Assembly: GCF_003672135.1 (NCBI RefSeq)
Contig: NC_039509.1
Span: 13,154,663-13,218,662 of the forward strand
Length of the DNA stretch: 64,000 nt
Origin: Ooceraea biroi
Lineage: Eukaryota > Arthropoda > Insecta > Hymenoptera > Formicidae
Direction: 5' to 3'
Position 1 is the first letter of the stretch. Each line of letters begins with the position of its first letter. Below the pieces are notes generated by a model. The model did not search any database. It was not told the DNA's origin and worked only from the letters and a program-made list of their open reading frames with translations. Below, piece after piece: positions 11,717 through 23,900 of the stretch. The translations under genes were made by a program, and so were the position numbers.

Positions 11717-14551
11717 TGCCTGTTAGATATATGTATCGATAAAATGTATTATTTAGGCTTAAATGTAACTGTCATTGTCAATCCTTAGTTAATTTTATAA
11801 CGCTTAATTTTAAGTAGAAAAAATTGTAAAAATGGAAAAAAGGTTAAGTGTTATTTTTCGCATATTTATATTATATATATTCGCATATTTATTTTATATT
11901 ATCCTTACAAAATTAAAAACCAATGTTAAAAGTTGTCAATATATATTATAAAGAAATTAAAATGTACATATTGAAAAAGAATGATGCGATAATTAAATTT
12001 TAATGCTGCAACGCGTTAAAGAAACTAGAACAAAATTCGAAAAGCTTCTCACGTTCCTACCTCTTTTATTTTCCTAAAAGTACTTTTACATTATTTTACA
12101 TTATTTTGCTAAGGTAATTAGATTCTTAATTTTGAGAACCGCAGGAGGAGAAAACAAAATGCTTTGACCGCGAACAGGGACGGTAAACCAAGGCAAGCTT
12201 TACGATTCCAACTATTTTTCTCGTTCGTTCGGAGGGGTGTCGAGAGAAGGAAGGCGTAAAGACTTTCGCATTTTCTGCACGCATTTCCGAGTGAGAACGA
12301 CCTAATTTTGAGCGGCACACATTACCATCTTGTTCACGTTTCGAAAGGATACCGCGTGCGCTCGTAAAAGATGCACAGTTACGACAGCAGGAATGAGAAA
12401 GAAATAAACGAGGAATAAACGAGAAATAAACGCAGCTCGGTAACAAAGAGTTTAAAGAAATCTCGTCTCGAAGGAAATCAGCTCGCGTTGTCGCGGCCGC
12501 CGGATTTGTATCTGAATGTACGCCTCTGCATTTTTCATGACTCGCCAATCGGAGATATTTCTGCGACGATGATGAACGAGCCATAAGAACGCCGAGCATT
12601 ATGCGCGATGGAGAGATACTAGAGCGTTATTACTCCACTGTTAAAAGAACATAGAGACTTTTTTGCATATATGAATATTAAAAAAAAATATCGAGTAATC
12701 GGACAGCAGGTATATCGATTAAGAAATAAACATTAATGCAATAAATAGCACGATACCGTGAAGTAACTGTTGGGAGTCTCGCGCGACGAATTTCGAATAA
12801 ATTACGTTCCAACAAGTCACAAAGATAATTAATCACTTACGCGATGGCTAATAAGTTGCGGCAAACTGAAACAACATTGGAATAAGCATAATGACGACGT
12901 TCAAGCGGGGAATTCTGAGATATTTCGTTACGAAAGTTACGACCGCGCGGCCAGAGGCGGCAAGCAGACACTTAAGCAAGTCGCGCACCAGCCGAAACTA
13001 GGCTGCATGACTTGCATCCGTCATAGGAATTTACGCTAGCGCACACGTAGCAGACTCGGGAACTGACAGGCGTGAAGTAGCGCGGTCCTTGAATGTATCA
13101 GCCGACCGCGTTGCGAAATCGTTCAACCCCTGCAAAGTTGCCCCCGCAGACGACCGGCTATCCGAGCAGCGCATTCGTGCAATATTCGCGACAATCGAGT
13201 GTTACCCGACGATGTTTGCGCGAAATACGCTCCGCGTTTCAGGCCGACAACGCGTCTCTCGCAAATATTGGTCGAACGTGCGAGTTCTGCTCGTGCGTTT
13301 GCTCTGCCCGAGTCCGAGATTGAACGGAGCGCGTGAACATTTTATGAAAATCGCGTTAGCGCGGAGAAATAAATAAACGCGAGAACGGAGAGTAAGCGCA
13401 CGCGATGAATCGCATGCAGCATCCATCGAACGTCCATCCGGCCGATTGTCTCATGGAATTTTGAAGGGCGTGTGTTTGCACACGCGCAAAGCCTCTTCCG
13501 ACTCACGAGACGAGATCTGTCTGGATCAGCTCGTGAAACATTCGGATTTTCTCCACGCTGTAGCGTCGTATTGTCGAAACTGTTGGCTCGACGACTCGTT
13601 CGAGGGAAGATTTTTCTGTTTTAAAATATTGACAGCTTTATCCCAAGAACAACGTTTTTGATTTGATCGAACTCTCGGATCTCGACGGTGAGTGATACAT
13701 GGAGAATGTGCAGGGGACGACGGAGATGGGATCTCATTAATTCGCTAATGTATTTCTGCAGTGACGTCCATTCGCACGGCGATCCGTTACCGAGTATTTA
13801 AATAATCGTTGGGAAAATAATTGTATCTGTGGATCAGTATTATTTGCGGTAATCGACGTTGGGCAAAGCGCTGCACAATCCACGATATATCTCGCGGTGT
13901 CGTGCAATAAATCATCTTCCCCGATTATATTTCGTTTCACCGAATGTAACGCCAGGCTGAAATTTTATTTCTCTCTGGCCGATGATCGATTTACATGGCG
14001 GTGCGCGATCGTGTAATTTATCGCTGGCAATAATTACATTGCGGAACGAGGTGTATTATGGCTGAGTGCGGAAGCGAAATAACACGAGAGTCGAAAATAC
14101 GTCGACGTTGTCTGTGGAAAACTCGCGACGCTCAGGCGCGATAAGCGAGCGTGAATTAATGCGCGATACGACGACAATCGCGGCTTAAACGGGGGACTCA
14201 GGATAATTACTTGAGATAATTGTGTATCTCTCGGTGCGTCGCGCCACGAAGTCATTTAGATACTGGAATCGTCGTCAGACAAAGAGAAGAATGACAAATT
14301 TGTGATTATGCTCGTGTACACGCGAGTAAACGCTTGCGACTTGCGAGCAGTGTCCTGGAAAGTCACTATGTGAGAGAATAGCAAAGTACTGTGTACTTGT
14401 GCTGCGAGTATTGATTAATTAAAAAAATAGAATTTACATAGAAATTATTAAAATGTTAAAAATTAAAACAAACGCCATTGAGGTGCACATAGCACAAAGA
14501 CTATAATTAATATGTGTTATTAAAACAAATAATACGAAGTATAAAATAATA

Positions 14552-14598
14552 ATTTTGTTCACTTTATGTAGATTATTTTGTTCACTTTTATGTAGATC
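14552..14598. repeat. Tandem duplication of a 23-bp unit
   Basis: Two adjacent copies of a unit starting ATTTTGTTCACTTT and ending TGTAGAT, differing by one inserted T. Confidence 0.85.
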
Positions 14599-15205
14599 GC
14601 TTTATTCATTTATTACTGTGTTTGAAAATGTTTGGTCGACACTGTAATTTTAACTTTGATCGAAAATTTACTGCGTTAACTCAATTTTTAATTTCGGCGG
14701 AAACTACGTAACTTCGCAGTGTGTTATATCAGTATGCTGTTAATTTAACTTTATGTTACACGCTCGAGCGATGTAACGTAAAGCGTTTTAAACAATTAAT
14801 CGATCACGCTCGAAATACCTTGGTTGCACAAACTCAGCACACAAAACTGTTTTCGAAAATTGCGCGGTCTTCAAGCTGAGCTCTTTTTTTCGCGCTAAAA
14901 GCGAAATTTTCGCAAGAAAGAGAGAGAGAATCTGATCGCTTTGTACGAATCGACGGCTACATCGGGTTCCTTTTACCGCGCTTACACGCGGGGCATCTTT
15001 ATCTATGATTAATGGAAACTGCTGAAATAAATATCGGAAAAGCAATCAGGTGCTCCCGTTCTGCGGCCAGCCCCCTTCATCTCGAAAATGGAATAAATAG
15101 AAGACGACTCCGCCGAGTCGCTCGAACGGGATATATCGGTTCTCGGTCGAGCTACGGTACCGAATGCAATCGAGGGCAGCGCGAAGCCTATCCAAAGAGA
15201 AGTAA

Positions 15206-15240
15206 TGAGAGAGAAACAGAGAGAGAGAGATAGAGAGAAG
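15206..15240. repeat. Imperfect (GA)n microsatellite
   Basis: GA-rich run with AAC and TA interruptions. Confidence 0.8.
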
Positions 15241-15871
15241 GACGGAATGATGGTAATAGACTATGCTAATGATCAAACGGGCGGATGGTGCTCCGATTTA
15301 TCTCCAGCCGCGGATGCGATCGCGGTTTGGCAGTTTGCCGCTGTGCGAGTGCACTTGACCCGGTTCAAGACCGCTGCGATCATCGACGGTGCCAATGAAA
15401 AAGAGAGAAAAAAAATAGAAGATCCCGGATGGGAGATCGATCAGTGAGAGCTTCTTCGTCTCGCATCGGTCGCCAGGCTCTTAATGGACTCGCTTGAACG
15501 GGGAGAATATCGACAGGAATTAGCCTCCATCACCTCGCCGCCACCTCGTGAACGCCTGATACTGCGGAATTAACCCTCCAGACTCCTCCAGGAATGCCGT
15601 TTCACTTTTCGGAGACGGGAGAGCCAAGATTGAATTCTGAAGGGTCTCCTGCCGCAGCTAGAGATAGTGATCAAAGTTGTCGCGCAGCATAAAACAATAA
15701 TGAGCTGCTAGCTGAAAAGCGAACCCTCGCAATTATCGGGATCCTAGACTCAATCTCGAATTAAGATGTGGGAGAAAGTTCTGGTTAACACGTTTGCTTT
15801 CGATGGAACATACAAGTTACGATGCTTTATTTGTTTTTTTTTGGTTCATTATTGTATGATTAATAATGATA

Positions 15872-15891
15872 AATATATATATATATATATA
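15872..15891. repeat. (AT)n microsatellite
   Basis: About ten uninterrupted AT units. Confidence 0.9.
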
Positions 15892-16338
15892 CGATTTAGA
15901 TCTATAAACGAGTTTTACTCTGAATTCAGCCAAATGAATGAAATGTGGCAAGTTAGTTTTATCGTTAAATTGATGAGAAGAAAATATTGCAGGCAAAACA
16001 TGAGAGACTGTGTTAATTTCATGACAATTTAGAGGGAATTAATTATTTATGTTACACATATTATATGAATTACGGGTGGCATATGCTACGATAATAAACA
16101 ACGATTGATAATAAAGTATAATGAAGAGGAATTTGTACACCAGTATAATATTATAAACGAGGTTCGCTTAATGGTTTGGATATTATTTTATTATTTCAAA
16201 TCCAGATTGTCACACAATATATAAAATAAATTTTGTTTTACGTTATTTTAATACACTTTTACTTAAAATAATAACAATCACCAATTCATCAAATATCACT
16301 TAAACTTTTAATTATTGTATCTATATTTTAAACTTAAT

Positions 16339-16467
16339 GGTCCATATTCAAAATGCGTTTACAACGATAAAAGTGCCTTCAATGTGACTTTTCAGCCAAT
16401 CAGGTGATTTTTTAAAACCACTTTTAGAAGCGCTTTTGTTGTTATAAGCGTGTTCTGATTATGGGCC
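16339..16467. mobile_element. Small palindromic MITE-like element
   Basis: About 129 bp, nearly all of it an imperfect inverted repeat. The left end reads GGTCCATATTCAAAATGCG; the right end, reverse-complemented, reads GGCCCATAATCAGAACACG. Similarity of roughly 70% continues for about 57 bp per arm. AAT sits just outside both ends (16336-16338 and 16468-16470), a possible 3-bp target duplication, though the exact ends can slide by a base. No coding capacity. The superfamily is undetermined; a 3-bp duplication would suit PIF/Harbinger-like elements. Confidence 0.65.
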
Positions 16468-16533
16468 AATGTGTGAGTTTCCATTATACACGATGAAGCT
16501 GCAGAAGTAAAAGCATGAATTCGAAAGCACATA

Positions 16534-17294
16534 CAGGGTGTCCCGGGTTTTAACCGACAAACTGCGGGAGCATATTCTACTAGTGGAAATAAGAAAAAAT
16601 TCTTATATCGAGTTTGCTTAGAAATGCGTTATTACAAAGTTATAAACCAATATTGAAAAGAAATATGAGATAAGTAACAACGGATTTTTTCACAAAAATA
16701 AAAATTATGTACGCAATGATTTAGTGACGCATTTCAAAATGTTGTCCTTGCACATCGATACAAGCTAGACATCGACGTAGTACAGAATTTGTTACAGTAC
16801 GACATTCCTGAAAATTTTGTTGCATCTCAGTAACTGAATTAGTAATTCGTTGCTTTAAATCTATCTGGTACTCTCCTGTTAGGAAATCTACGTTGATACT
16901 CTCGTACGGCAGCTCGTGCATTTCCGTCACAGAATCCGTACACGAAATGGATATCAGTATATTCCTCATTTGAAAACACTTTTGGCATTCTGATAGTAAT
17001 TGCTAGTTCATACGACGATTGAAATCTAACAGCTACTGTTGTGAAAGTAACAATCATACTGAATCGTTTCAACATAGTGAACATGAATACACGTGAATAC
17101 ACATAACATAAACATCTTCGACCTTCCAAATTCGACACTATGTTCCGTTGTTACTTATCTCATATTTATTTTCAATATTGGTTTATAACTTTGTAATAAA
17201 GCATTTCTAAGCAAACTCGATATAAGAATTTTTTCTTATTTCCACTAGTAGAATATGCTCCCGCAGTTTGTCGGTTAAAATCCGGGACACCCTG
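16534..17294 (-). mobile_element. Internally deleted DNA transposon with 151-bp inverted termini
   Basis: The ends are long inverted repeats, 16534-16684 and 17144-17294, matching over 151 bp with only a few differences and starting CAGGGTGTCCCGG. TA lies just outside each end (16532-16533 and 17295-17296), suggesting a TA target as in the IS630/Tc1/mariner group. The 459 bp between the repeats carries, on the minus strand, the start and the end of a transposase-like protein joined with its middle missing (see 16721-16988). It therefore looks like a non-autonomous deletion derivative. Confidence 0.85.
16721..16988 (-). pseudogene. Transposase remnant: N- and C-terminal ends, middle deleted
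   Basis: From the Met at 16988 the frame reads MPKVFSNEEY, then FVYGFCDGNARAAVREYQ and FPNRRVPD. This is the N-terminal helix-turn-helix (DUF4817-like) module common in transposase-like proteins of ants and other insects. After about 43 residues, near 16860, the similarity moves to another frame reading DLKQRITNSVTEMQQ and then VLRRCLACIDVQGQHFE before a stop at 16721. That resembles the extreme C-terminus of the same protein class (RRC..C....G.HFE). The catalytic core of about 250-300 residues is absent and the join is out of frame, so no functional product is possible. Family naming is from memory of the motifs. Confidence 0.7.
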
Positions 17295-17296
17295 TA

Positions 17297-19698
17297 TATA
17301 TGTTATGTTAAATAAGTGAGATAACATATTTGCAGAAAAATGAAATAATAGCATCACTCAATAACGCGTACTGCGAGATTCTTTTAAAGTCTATAATATC
17401 TGGAAATTTTCCTCCATTTATCTATCATACTGGTATTTCGTTTATCTGATGATCGGGCTACATACTTGTGTCGCTTCTATGTCGTGATTACAATTCATGG
17501 ATAAAACATAATTCGATTTATCGTGTCATCCTGCTGCATTCTGCTTTTCCAAAGTGATTTTCCCTTCGTTTATGTCTAGAATATAATAATTAATCGAGAG
17601 AGAAACATGAATATTATACGCCTGTCTCATTACAAAAGTTTACATAATTCCCCAGGCTTGAACTAGAATTTTGAATAGCTTTTCTGCATGAAAATGAAAA
17701 TTTGATGGAATATCGTTGGTTACTTCACGATATTATTTATCTCGAAAATCTATATATCTGAGTTAGAAATAAAATGTTGGTTATATATGATTATATTTTT
17801 TGATTATTTTGTATATAAAAATTATTTATCACTCAATTTATGAACAGAGTTCTACGCTTCTTTTTCTGGATTGTGTAATGTTGATTTAAAAAAATATATG
17901 CATAAAACTGTGTGTCGTATAATGAATCAAAAGTACATGTATACACACACAACATACGTTGTGCTATCAAATGATGTTAGTAAAATTTCATTTATTTTTC
18001 ATCTTCATATATAATAAAGTGGAACGACCGCGTGTGTAAATTAAAATACGCCAACGCAACATTACGTTGTTGCGTTTCATTAAAACGAAAAAATACAATT
18101 TTTCGTTTTTGTCACGTGCAATTCCGCAAATCTGAGTACGATTGAGCACAAATTATAGACTCATTAACATTACATGCATACGTTATAATTTTAAACGTCA
18201 ACAAATTATTACAATTATTCGTGCGTATCAGCATGTTAATGCGTTTAAGCAAAACGTAATACTCATTGCCCGAAAGATAAGCAGATGATAAGTCGATGAA
18301 AACGCTTGTGGAGTTCGCGGGAAAAATTTAAAAATATACTTCACAGAAGAAAGGGAAATTCATTTATTATCGGCCGGTGTGCGTTTCAAAAATAATCGCA
18401 CAAAAAGTATCCGTGATAAAAAGCAGACCCGATGTCGGTTATTTCGCCGGCCGACGCTTTCGTCCATTGCTGCAATTTAGATCGGCTCAGTGTTTTTACA
18501 AGTGCCAATAAAATTCATAAATCGCCGACGACCGATACTGTCGTGGTCACACCGCGCGCCGCGATTTTATTTATATAAACGTAACCGTTTGCCTATATTT
18601 ATGGCAGCACATTTATGCCGTTGGCATTTGGTATTTCCACGGGTTAATTCGGTCATAAATACCCGTAGACGCCTTTGCAGCGATAATCGTGTCGCTCGAC
18701 ATGTACGTGTGCGTGTTTGTTGCGTATATAGTCCGCATATGTGCATATGCACGTTTGCAAGATACCCTGGCGCCAATGAACACGCACCGTAAATTAGAGT
18801 TGTACCCTACGAAGCAGTCAGCGTTGGCATATAAATGTAAAATGTGTGCGCAAACAGCGAAAACATTTTATATCCTTCAGGGGGGAGACAGACTGTATTT
18901 CTCTTCATTTCTAATTACGGCATTACGACATTACGGCAGATTTCTCGAATAAAATGCACTAAAAGGAGACAGAAACCTGGAGAAGCACACGTTTGATTAA
19001 CGAGATGATACTGGAAGCATCATGAAGAAAGAAAACGTATCGTGAGATCCCGAGCAACTCCAGTTGTTCATTGAAACCTTAATTGGATACGGAACACGGA
19101 AATTAAATTTCGCTACAAGAATCACCAGATCCTTAGAACTATGCGTGTAATGCTCGTAATGGTATATTAACGGGCTGCACGACAGACATAAATGGTAAGC
19201 GCGGGATTACGATATGCTGGTACGTATTTACGCTAATATTAACATTGGCGCCCATTCATCCCAATAAGCGTCGTTAATACACTTTGAGACTCGCGAAAAT
19301 CTGCGCTGTATAATAGATGGATACGTCGTACACTCTCGGACGTTTATACGTCAAATAAATTGATGATATAATCGCGAATTTGTATCTGTTAGCTTAATAC
19401 GCGTAACTGTGATTGTTGATTTATGACAATAGAGCCATAACGTCGGTCACATAACTTACGGGAGTCTAATTCCAAAAGCCAGCAGATTAATTTAAAACTC
19501 TGCTATTTTATCACGATAATACGAGTATTTTTAAATTTATTAGTTAAAATAAGAAAAACCAATATTATCGTAATTCATTATTTGGTTCCACGATAAAAAA
19601 ACATAGAAGAATTTCTAATTAATGAAAAATACTCGTAGCATTCACATCGGTTTACAACCTGTTATAAACCGATTTATTTTAAGAGCATAAATTACATG
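17297..19698. other. Intronic sequence, nothing recognised
   Basis: Between the deleted transposon and mariner copy 2. Mostly AT-rich, with a more GC-balanced patch at 18.4-18.9 kb open in overlapping frames on both strands. No domain, RNA gene or transposon terminus identified. Confidence 0.5.
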
Positions 19699-19700
19699 TA

Positions 19701-20977
19701 TTGGGTTGGCCAAAAAGTAATTGCGTTTTTTTTTATATAAATAAAAGGCGAATTTTTCATGGGAAACAAAAACTTTATTAAACAATATATTGTCCATTTT
19801 GTTTGATTAACTTTTGCCATTTTTCAGGCAACTTCATGATTCTGCGCTCAAAAAAGTTCTTATCTTTTTCAGTAAAAAACAATTCCAAGAACGATTTGAT
19901 ATCCTCATCAGCAGTAAAGGTTTTACCATTCAAGGTGTTTTGCAAAGAACGAAACAAATGGTAATCTGATGGTGCCAGGTCTGGCGAATATGGTGGATGT
20001 GGTAACACGTCCCATCCAAGCTGCAACAATTTTTCACGAGTGACCAAACTTGTATGTGGTCTAGCGTTATCATGGTGAAACACAACACCTTTGCGATTCA
20101 CCAATTCTGAACGTTTCTGTTTGATGACATCATTTAATTTATCCAGTTGACGACAGTATACGTCTGAATTAATGGTTTGATTCCTTGCAAGCAGCTCAAA
20201 ATACACAGTCCCACCAGACTGACAGCATAATCTTTCTTTGGTGAATATCTGCTTTTCAAGTGCTTTGAGCAGGTTCATCACGCTTGCTCCACGATCTTTT
20301 TCGTTTGACGTTGTTGTAGACGATCCATTTTTCGTCGCCTGTTATCATACGTTTCAAAAATGGATCATTTTCCTCACGTTTCAAAAGAGAATCGCAGATG
20401 TCAATACGCTTAGTGAGATGAACTTCTTTGAGCTCATGTGGTACCCAAATATCGAGCTTACTAATGTATCCAAATCGTTTTAAATGGTTTTCAACACTCG
20501 ATTTCGATATGTTAAGATTCTCAGTAATCTCTCGGGTCGTTAAACGCCGATTGGAATCGATCAGTGCCTTTATTTTGTCATCATCAATTTCGATTGGCCT
20601 TCCTGAGCGTGGTGCATCTTTCACATTAAAATCTCCAGATCGAAATTTAGTAAACGAATTTTGACACTGCCGCAGTTTTAAAGCATCTTCGCCATATACA
20701 TCAGATAACTTTTTATGAGCTTGCACAGCGTTTTTCCCTTTTCGGAAGTAATAAAACAAAATATGAGGAAAATGTTCTTTTTGATTTTCCATTTTGAAAT
20801 CGACGGCAAACAAACAATTGTTAACGAAATCGTGTACTTTCTTTTTGTAAAACAAGCTTGAACTGTGAGTTGTTAACCTGCATAATGAATTTGCGGTTTA
20901 GAATGAAGTTAGTTACATTTCAAGACATGTATGTCCATCTATTGGAAAAAAACGCAATTACTTTTTGGCCAACCCAA
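19701..20977 (-). mobile_element. Mariner (DD34D) transposon, copy 2, inactive
   Basis: The element is 1277 bp with the same inverted termini as copy 1, flanked by TA at 19699-19700 and 20978-20979. It is 11 bp shorter than copy 1, fully explained by one deletion at about 20207/20208. It lies in the last dpr intron with its transposase in the same direction as the gene. Confidence 0.97.
19778..20792 (-). pseudogene. Mariner transposase with internal stop and 11-bp frameshift deletion
   Basis: Same protein as in copy 1, starting at the Met followed by ENQKEHFPH (20792). It keeps TGDEKW, HHDNARPH and LAPSDYHLF, so all three catalytic aspartates are encoded. It has the identical TGA at codon 179 (20256-20258). 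It also lacks 11 bp equivalent to 1604-1614 of copy 1, which removes the FKGI part of WWDFKGIVYFELL and shifts the frame. Unlike copy 1 it keeps the C-terminal KQNGQYIV before its natural stop at 19778-19780. The shared stop shows both copies descend from a parent that already had it. Confidence 0.95.
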
Positions 20978-23900
20978 TATATTTCTATTTCGCAAAAACA
21001 TATCTCAGCTGCAAAATTAATATATCCACGATTGTTATAACGAAGCTTGAAGCAACATGGAGTCGATAATTCCATCGCTTTCGAATCCTGAACACTGATT
21101 TCCAGGACGACAATCCTCGCGAGAAATCTCGTGGTAACCACAGGAGAATTTTCGTTTCGCAGCGGTAAGATGGAGGAAATTAAGTCGCGCTGGGAATTAT
21201 GCAAATTACGGATCTATCGGCAAGGCAAGCCGATTGGTATTATCGTTTCACGTTCGAGCGGGCCAACCATTGCCGGCCGTTGATCCGCGATATTTGAAAT
21301 TGAAATAGAATGTTCCGTTTTTAATCGACGCGACTGGAATAGTCGGCTTTTCGTGCTACCAACTCTTCGTCTGTTAATATAGGATAATCGAGATCAAATC
21401 ACTCAATTCTCGACTTTGGCGATTAATATCTTTTAGAGCTATGTCAATTAGAAGTAATGAAAACTCAGACAATAAGATTTTAGCAAATGTCACAAATTAA
21501 GATAATTTCTAATGATTTTATAATTATGGAAACTTCTTTAAATTACAATAATTAATATAATGCAAATTTATGCATTGTTTAAATCATCACTGTATTATGA
21601 CAATTTTTCGTTATTATCATTTCTAACTTGTAGTTCTCCTTGTTTAGTATTCGTATCTGCGCGATTTTTTCTGTTCAAGATTACTCAAAGAAGACATATC
21701 TAAAGTTTTACGGATTTCTCTTGAGACATTTTTTACAGGGAAGCTTAAGGTATAATATAGCAGTAACAGAATTTAATGGGATACTTTCCCTTTTGCGCCT
21801 TTAAAGAATACGTTGCAAACTAATGAAATAAAATTGACCTTTGTCCCTATTTATTCTCGGTGGTTGTCAACCAAAATTTGGCGACAAAACGGAGGGAGTG
21901 TGCTTTCATGAAAGTGCTTGCATATAATTACTGAATCATCATATAAACGCAGTCGTTATACTGTTGGCTTTGTTCTGTATGAATAAATAACGGTAGTCTC
22001 ACATCTATGGATATTTCATAATATTTCAATTATTCATTGATTTTTTATACAATTTTTAATCGAAAATTAATTTCATTTATGTACAATTTTCATTTAATTT
22101 ATTACAGATAGTATAAATTGTTTCGATATCTCATTATCGCAATATGTATGATAAACATTTTAGCATCTTATTAAACACGAGCAAATGCATTTCAATCTTT
22201 TACACATGTCGTCTTTAGACAAACAATTCTTTCTTTCCAGACATTTAGAAAATGTAAATGCTTCATCCAAGTATTTCTACTTAATCTTCGATATTGTCCA
22301 CCTTATTGCTGCATTGCTCGAAGATGACTTTCAAACTGATCGTATTAATTCAGAAGATGATAACGACATATCATCGACTTTACTCGCATTTCCGCGAAAA
22401 CTTGCAAATCTTACGAGGAAATACGCATAGAGTGCGGTACTATTTCGCGAAATTTCACGACTAAAGTGTGTTTTATTACTCGATAACCGACTTCGGGTCC
22501 ACGACGCGTGTAAACGTCGACGATGGGTGCGCGCGCGTACTCGCGCGGTCGCCGTTGAAACGTTCCATAAATCAAGACGTTCTTGACTCGTTGCTAGTAT
22601 CCTATAAATCAAGAGGATCTTGGCTTTGTTGCAAGTAACAACGAGCACGTGGTGGCACGTACTCTTGTTGCGTATCAGCGTTCGCGCTCTATTTTGCTTA
22701 ACGGCTGCGCCCTTATAAGTAAAATATTACGAGAACTCGACAGGGTCTCGATCGAAATTTCTTTAGTGTTAAAAAGAGCATTAGAAAGCTTTCGATCTGT
22801 CATTCAATCGATGGTACAAACGCCGGAAACTCGGAAACGCTAGTATCTGGAATCGTAAAATCCAACGGCCATATAATAAGACCTTATAAAAGACAATGAA
22901 CTCTTGATCCTATAGAAAATTCGTTCCAAAAGTCACGGAAGCGATAAGAAATTCTTTGATCATAGTGTTCAAGAACGTGCGTTAAGAAACTCGCTTCAAA
23001 TTCAGTACACGTTTGAATAGTAAAAGTTGTTCAAAAGATCCGCCTTAAAATTCTGAAATTTAAGAAACATTTTCGGCGGGTAAGGTTTTCAGAGCAGTCT
23101 CGGTGGAAAGACACCGATTGCAAATTCAGCAACCATTAAATTTTTCGTTGGCGACGAGTCAACTCTTGAATGTAATCAGCTTAACTAAGACTTTTCAGCG
23201 CCGACTGCATCGGATCCGCGATTCGCCGAGAAACTTTCCGATGCGTTCTTTTTATGCGCCCGCGGTTTTTAGAGGCCGATCGCACTCGGCCGGATGCTCC
23301 TGGGAAATCGGCAGGATATCGAGAGCAAGTCCAAGTAAACAAGCTACTATTGAGCGACGACTGGGAGAAATTAGCGAAGTTGCACGGAGATTTAAATAAA
23401 GCATCCGCGAAGAAAATGAAAAGGCGAACTTTCCTCCCCCTGTTATCTCCGCCGACTTCTTTCCGCCGGACTTCTTTTTTGGGCAGGCGAAGAATTAAAT
23501 TCTGGAACTTCTTTAATGGAAAAGAAGAAAAAAAAAAGAAAATTAGAGAGATCGCGGTAACATTAAGGAGATCCGAGCACGTGCCCGCTGCGAGAGAAAG
23601 CTTATCCCTTGCGTAGTTCGGGAAAGTTTTTCGCTCGGTAGACGCGTCGAGGTGTTGTTTGCTGGCGCTTATTTTCACGGAGGAAGATGCGCGAACGGAA
23701 CGTAAATAATTTTCAAGCTGCTCGTAGCTCCTTTTGCACTTCAACGACAGTAAAATGTATCGGTGATCGACGCTTTATGAGATAGACATATCAGATTATG
23801 CCGACCTGGCGAGTCGACGTAATTTCGTTTCTAATTTACGGGCTGGGACACAAAGGGAGGTCTGCGATTCGCAGCGAACGCGCCGTCATTTCTTTTCTCC

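Larger units (their letters stand above)
6380..16338. other. Intronic sequence without recognisable genes
   Basis: About 10 kb of the last dpr intron. It contains short tandem duplications (8276-8319, 11631-11716, 14552-14598), GA-rich and TA microsatellites near 15.2 and 15.9 kb, and a CpG-dense patch around 11.1-11.5 kb. The longest open frame, 12126-12599 on the minus strand, has no recognisable domain. No transposon ends were found here. Confidence 0.5.

Noticed and set aside
12126..12599. 157-codon minus-strand frame
   Set aside because: Ser/Arg-rich translation without domain, splice context or conservation signal; consistent with chance in a GC-richer patch.
17172..17357. 61-codon minus-strand frame
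   Set aside because: It lies in the inverted terminal repeat of the deleted transposon and is a by-product of it.
23181..23744. 187-codon minus-strand frame, the longest single-ATG frame outside the transposons apart from those inside mariner copies
   Set aside because: Low-complexity Lys/Ser/Phe-rich product overlapped by an equally open plus-strand frame; nothing recognisable.
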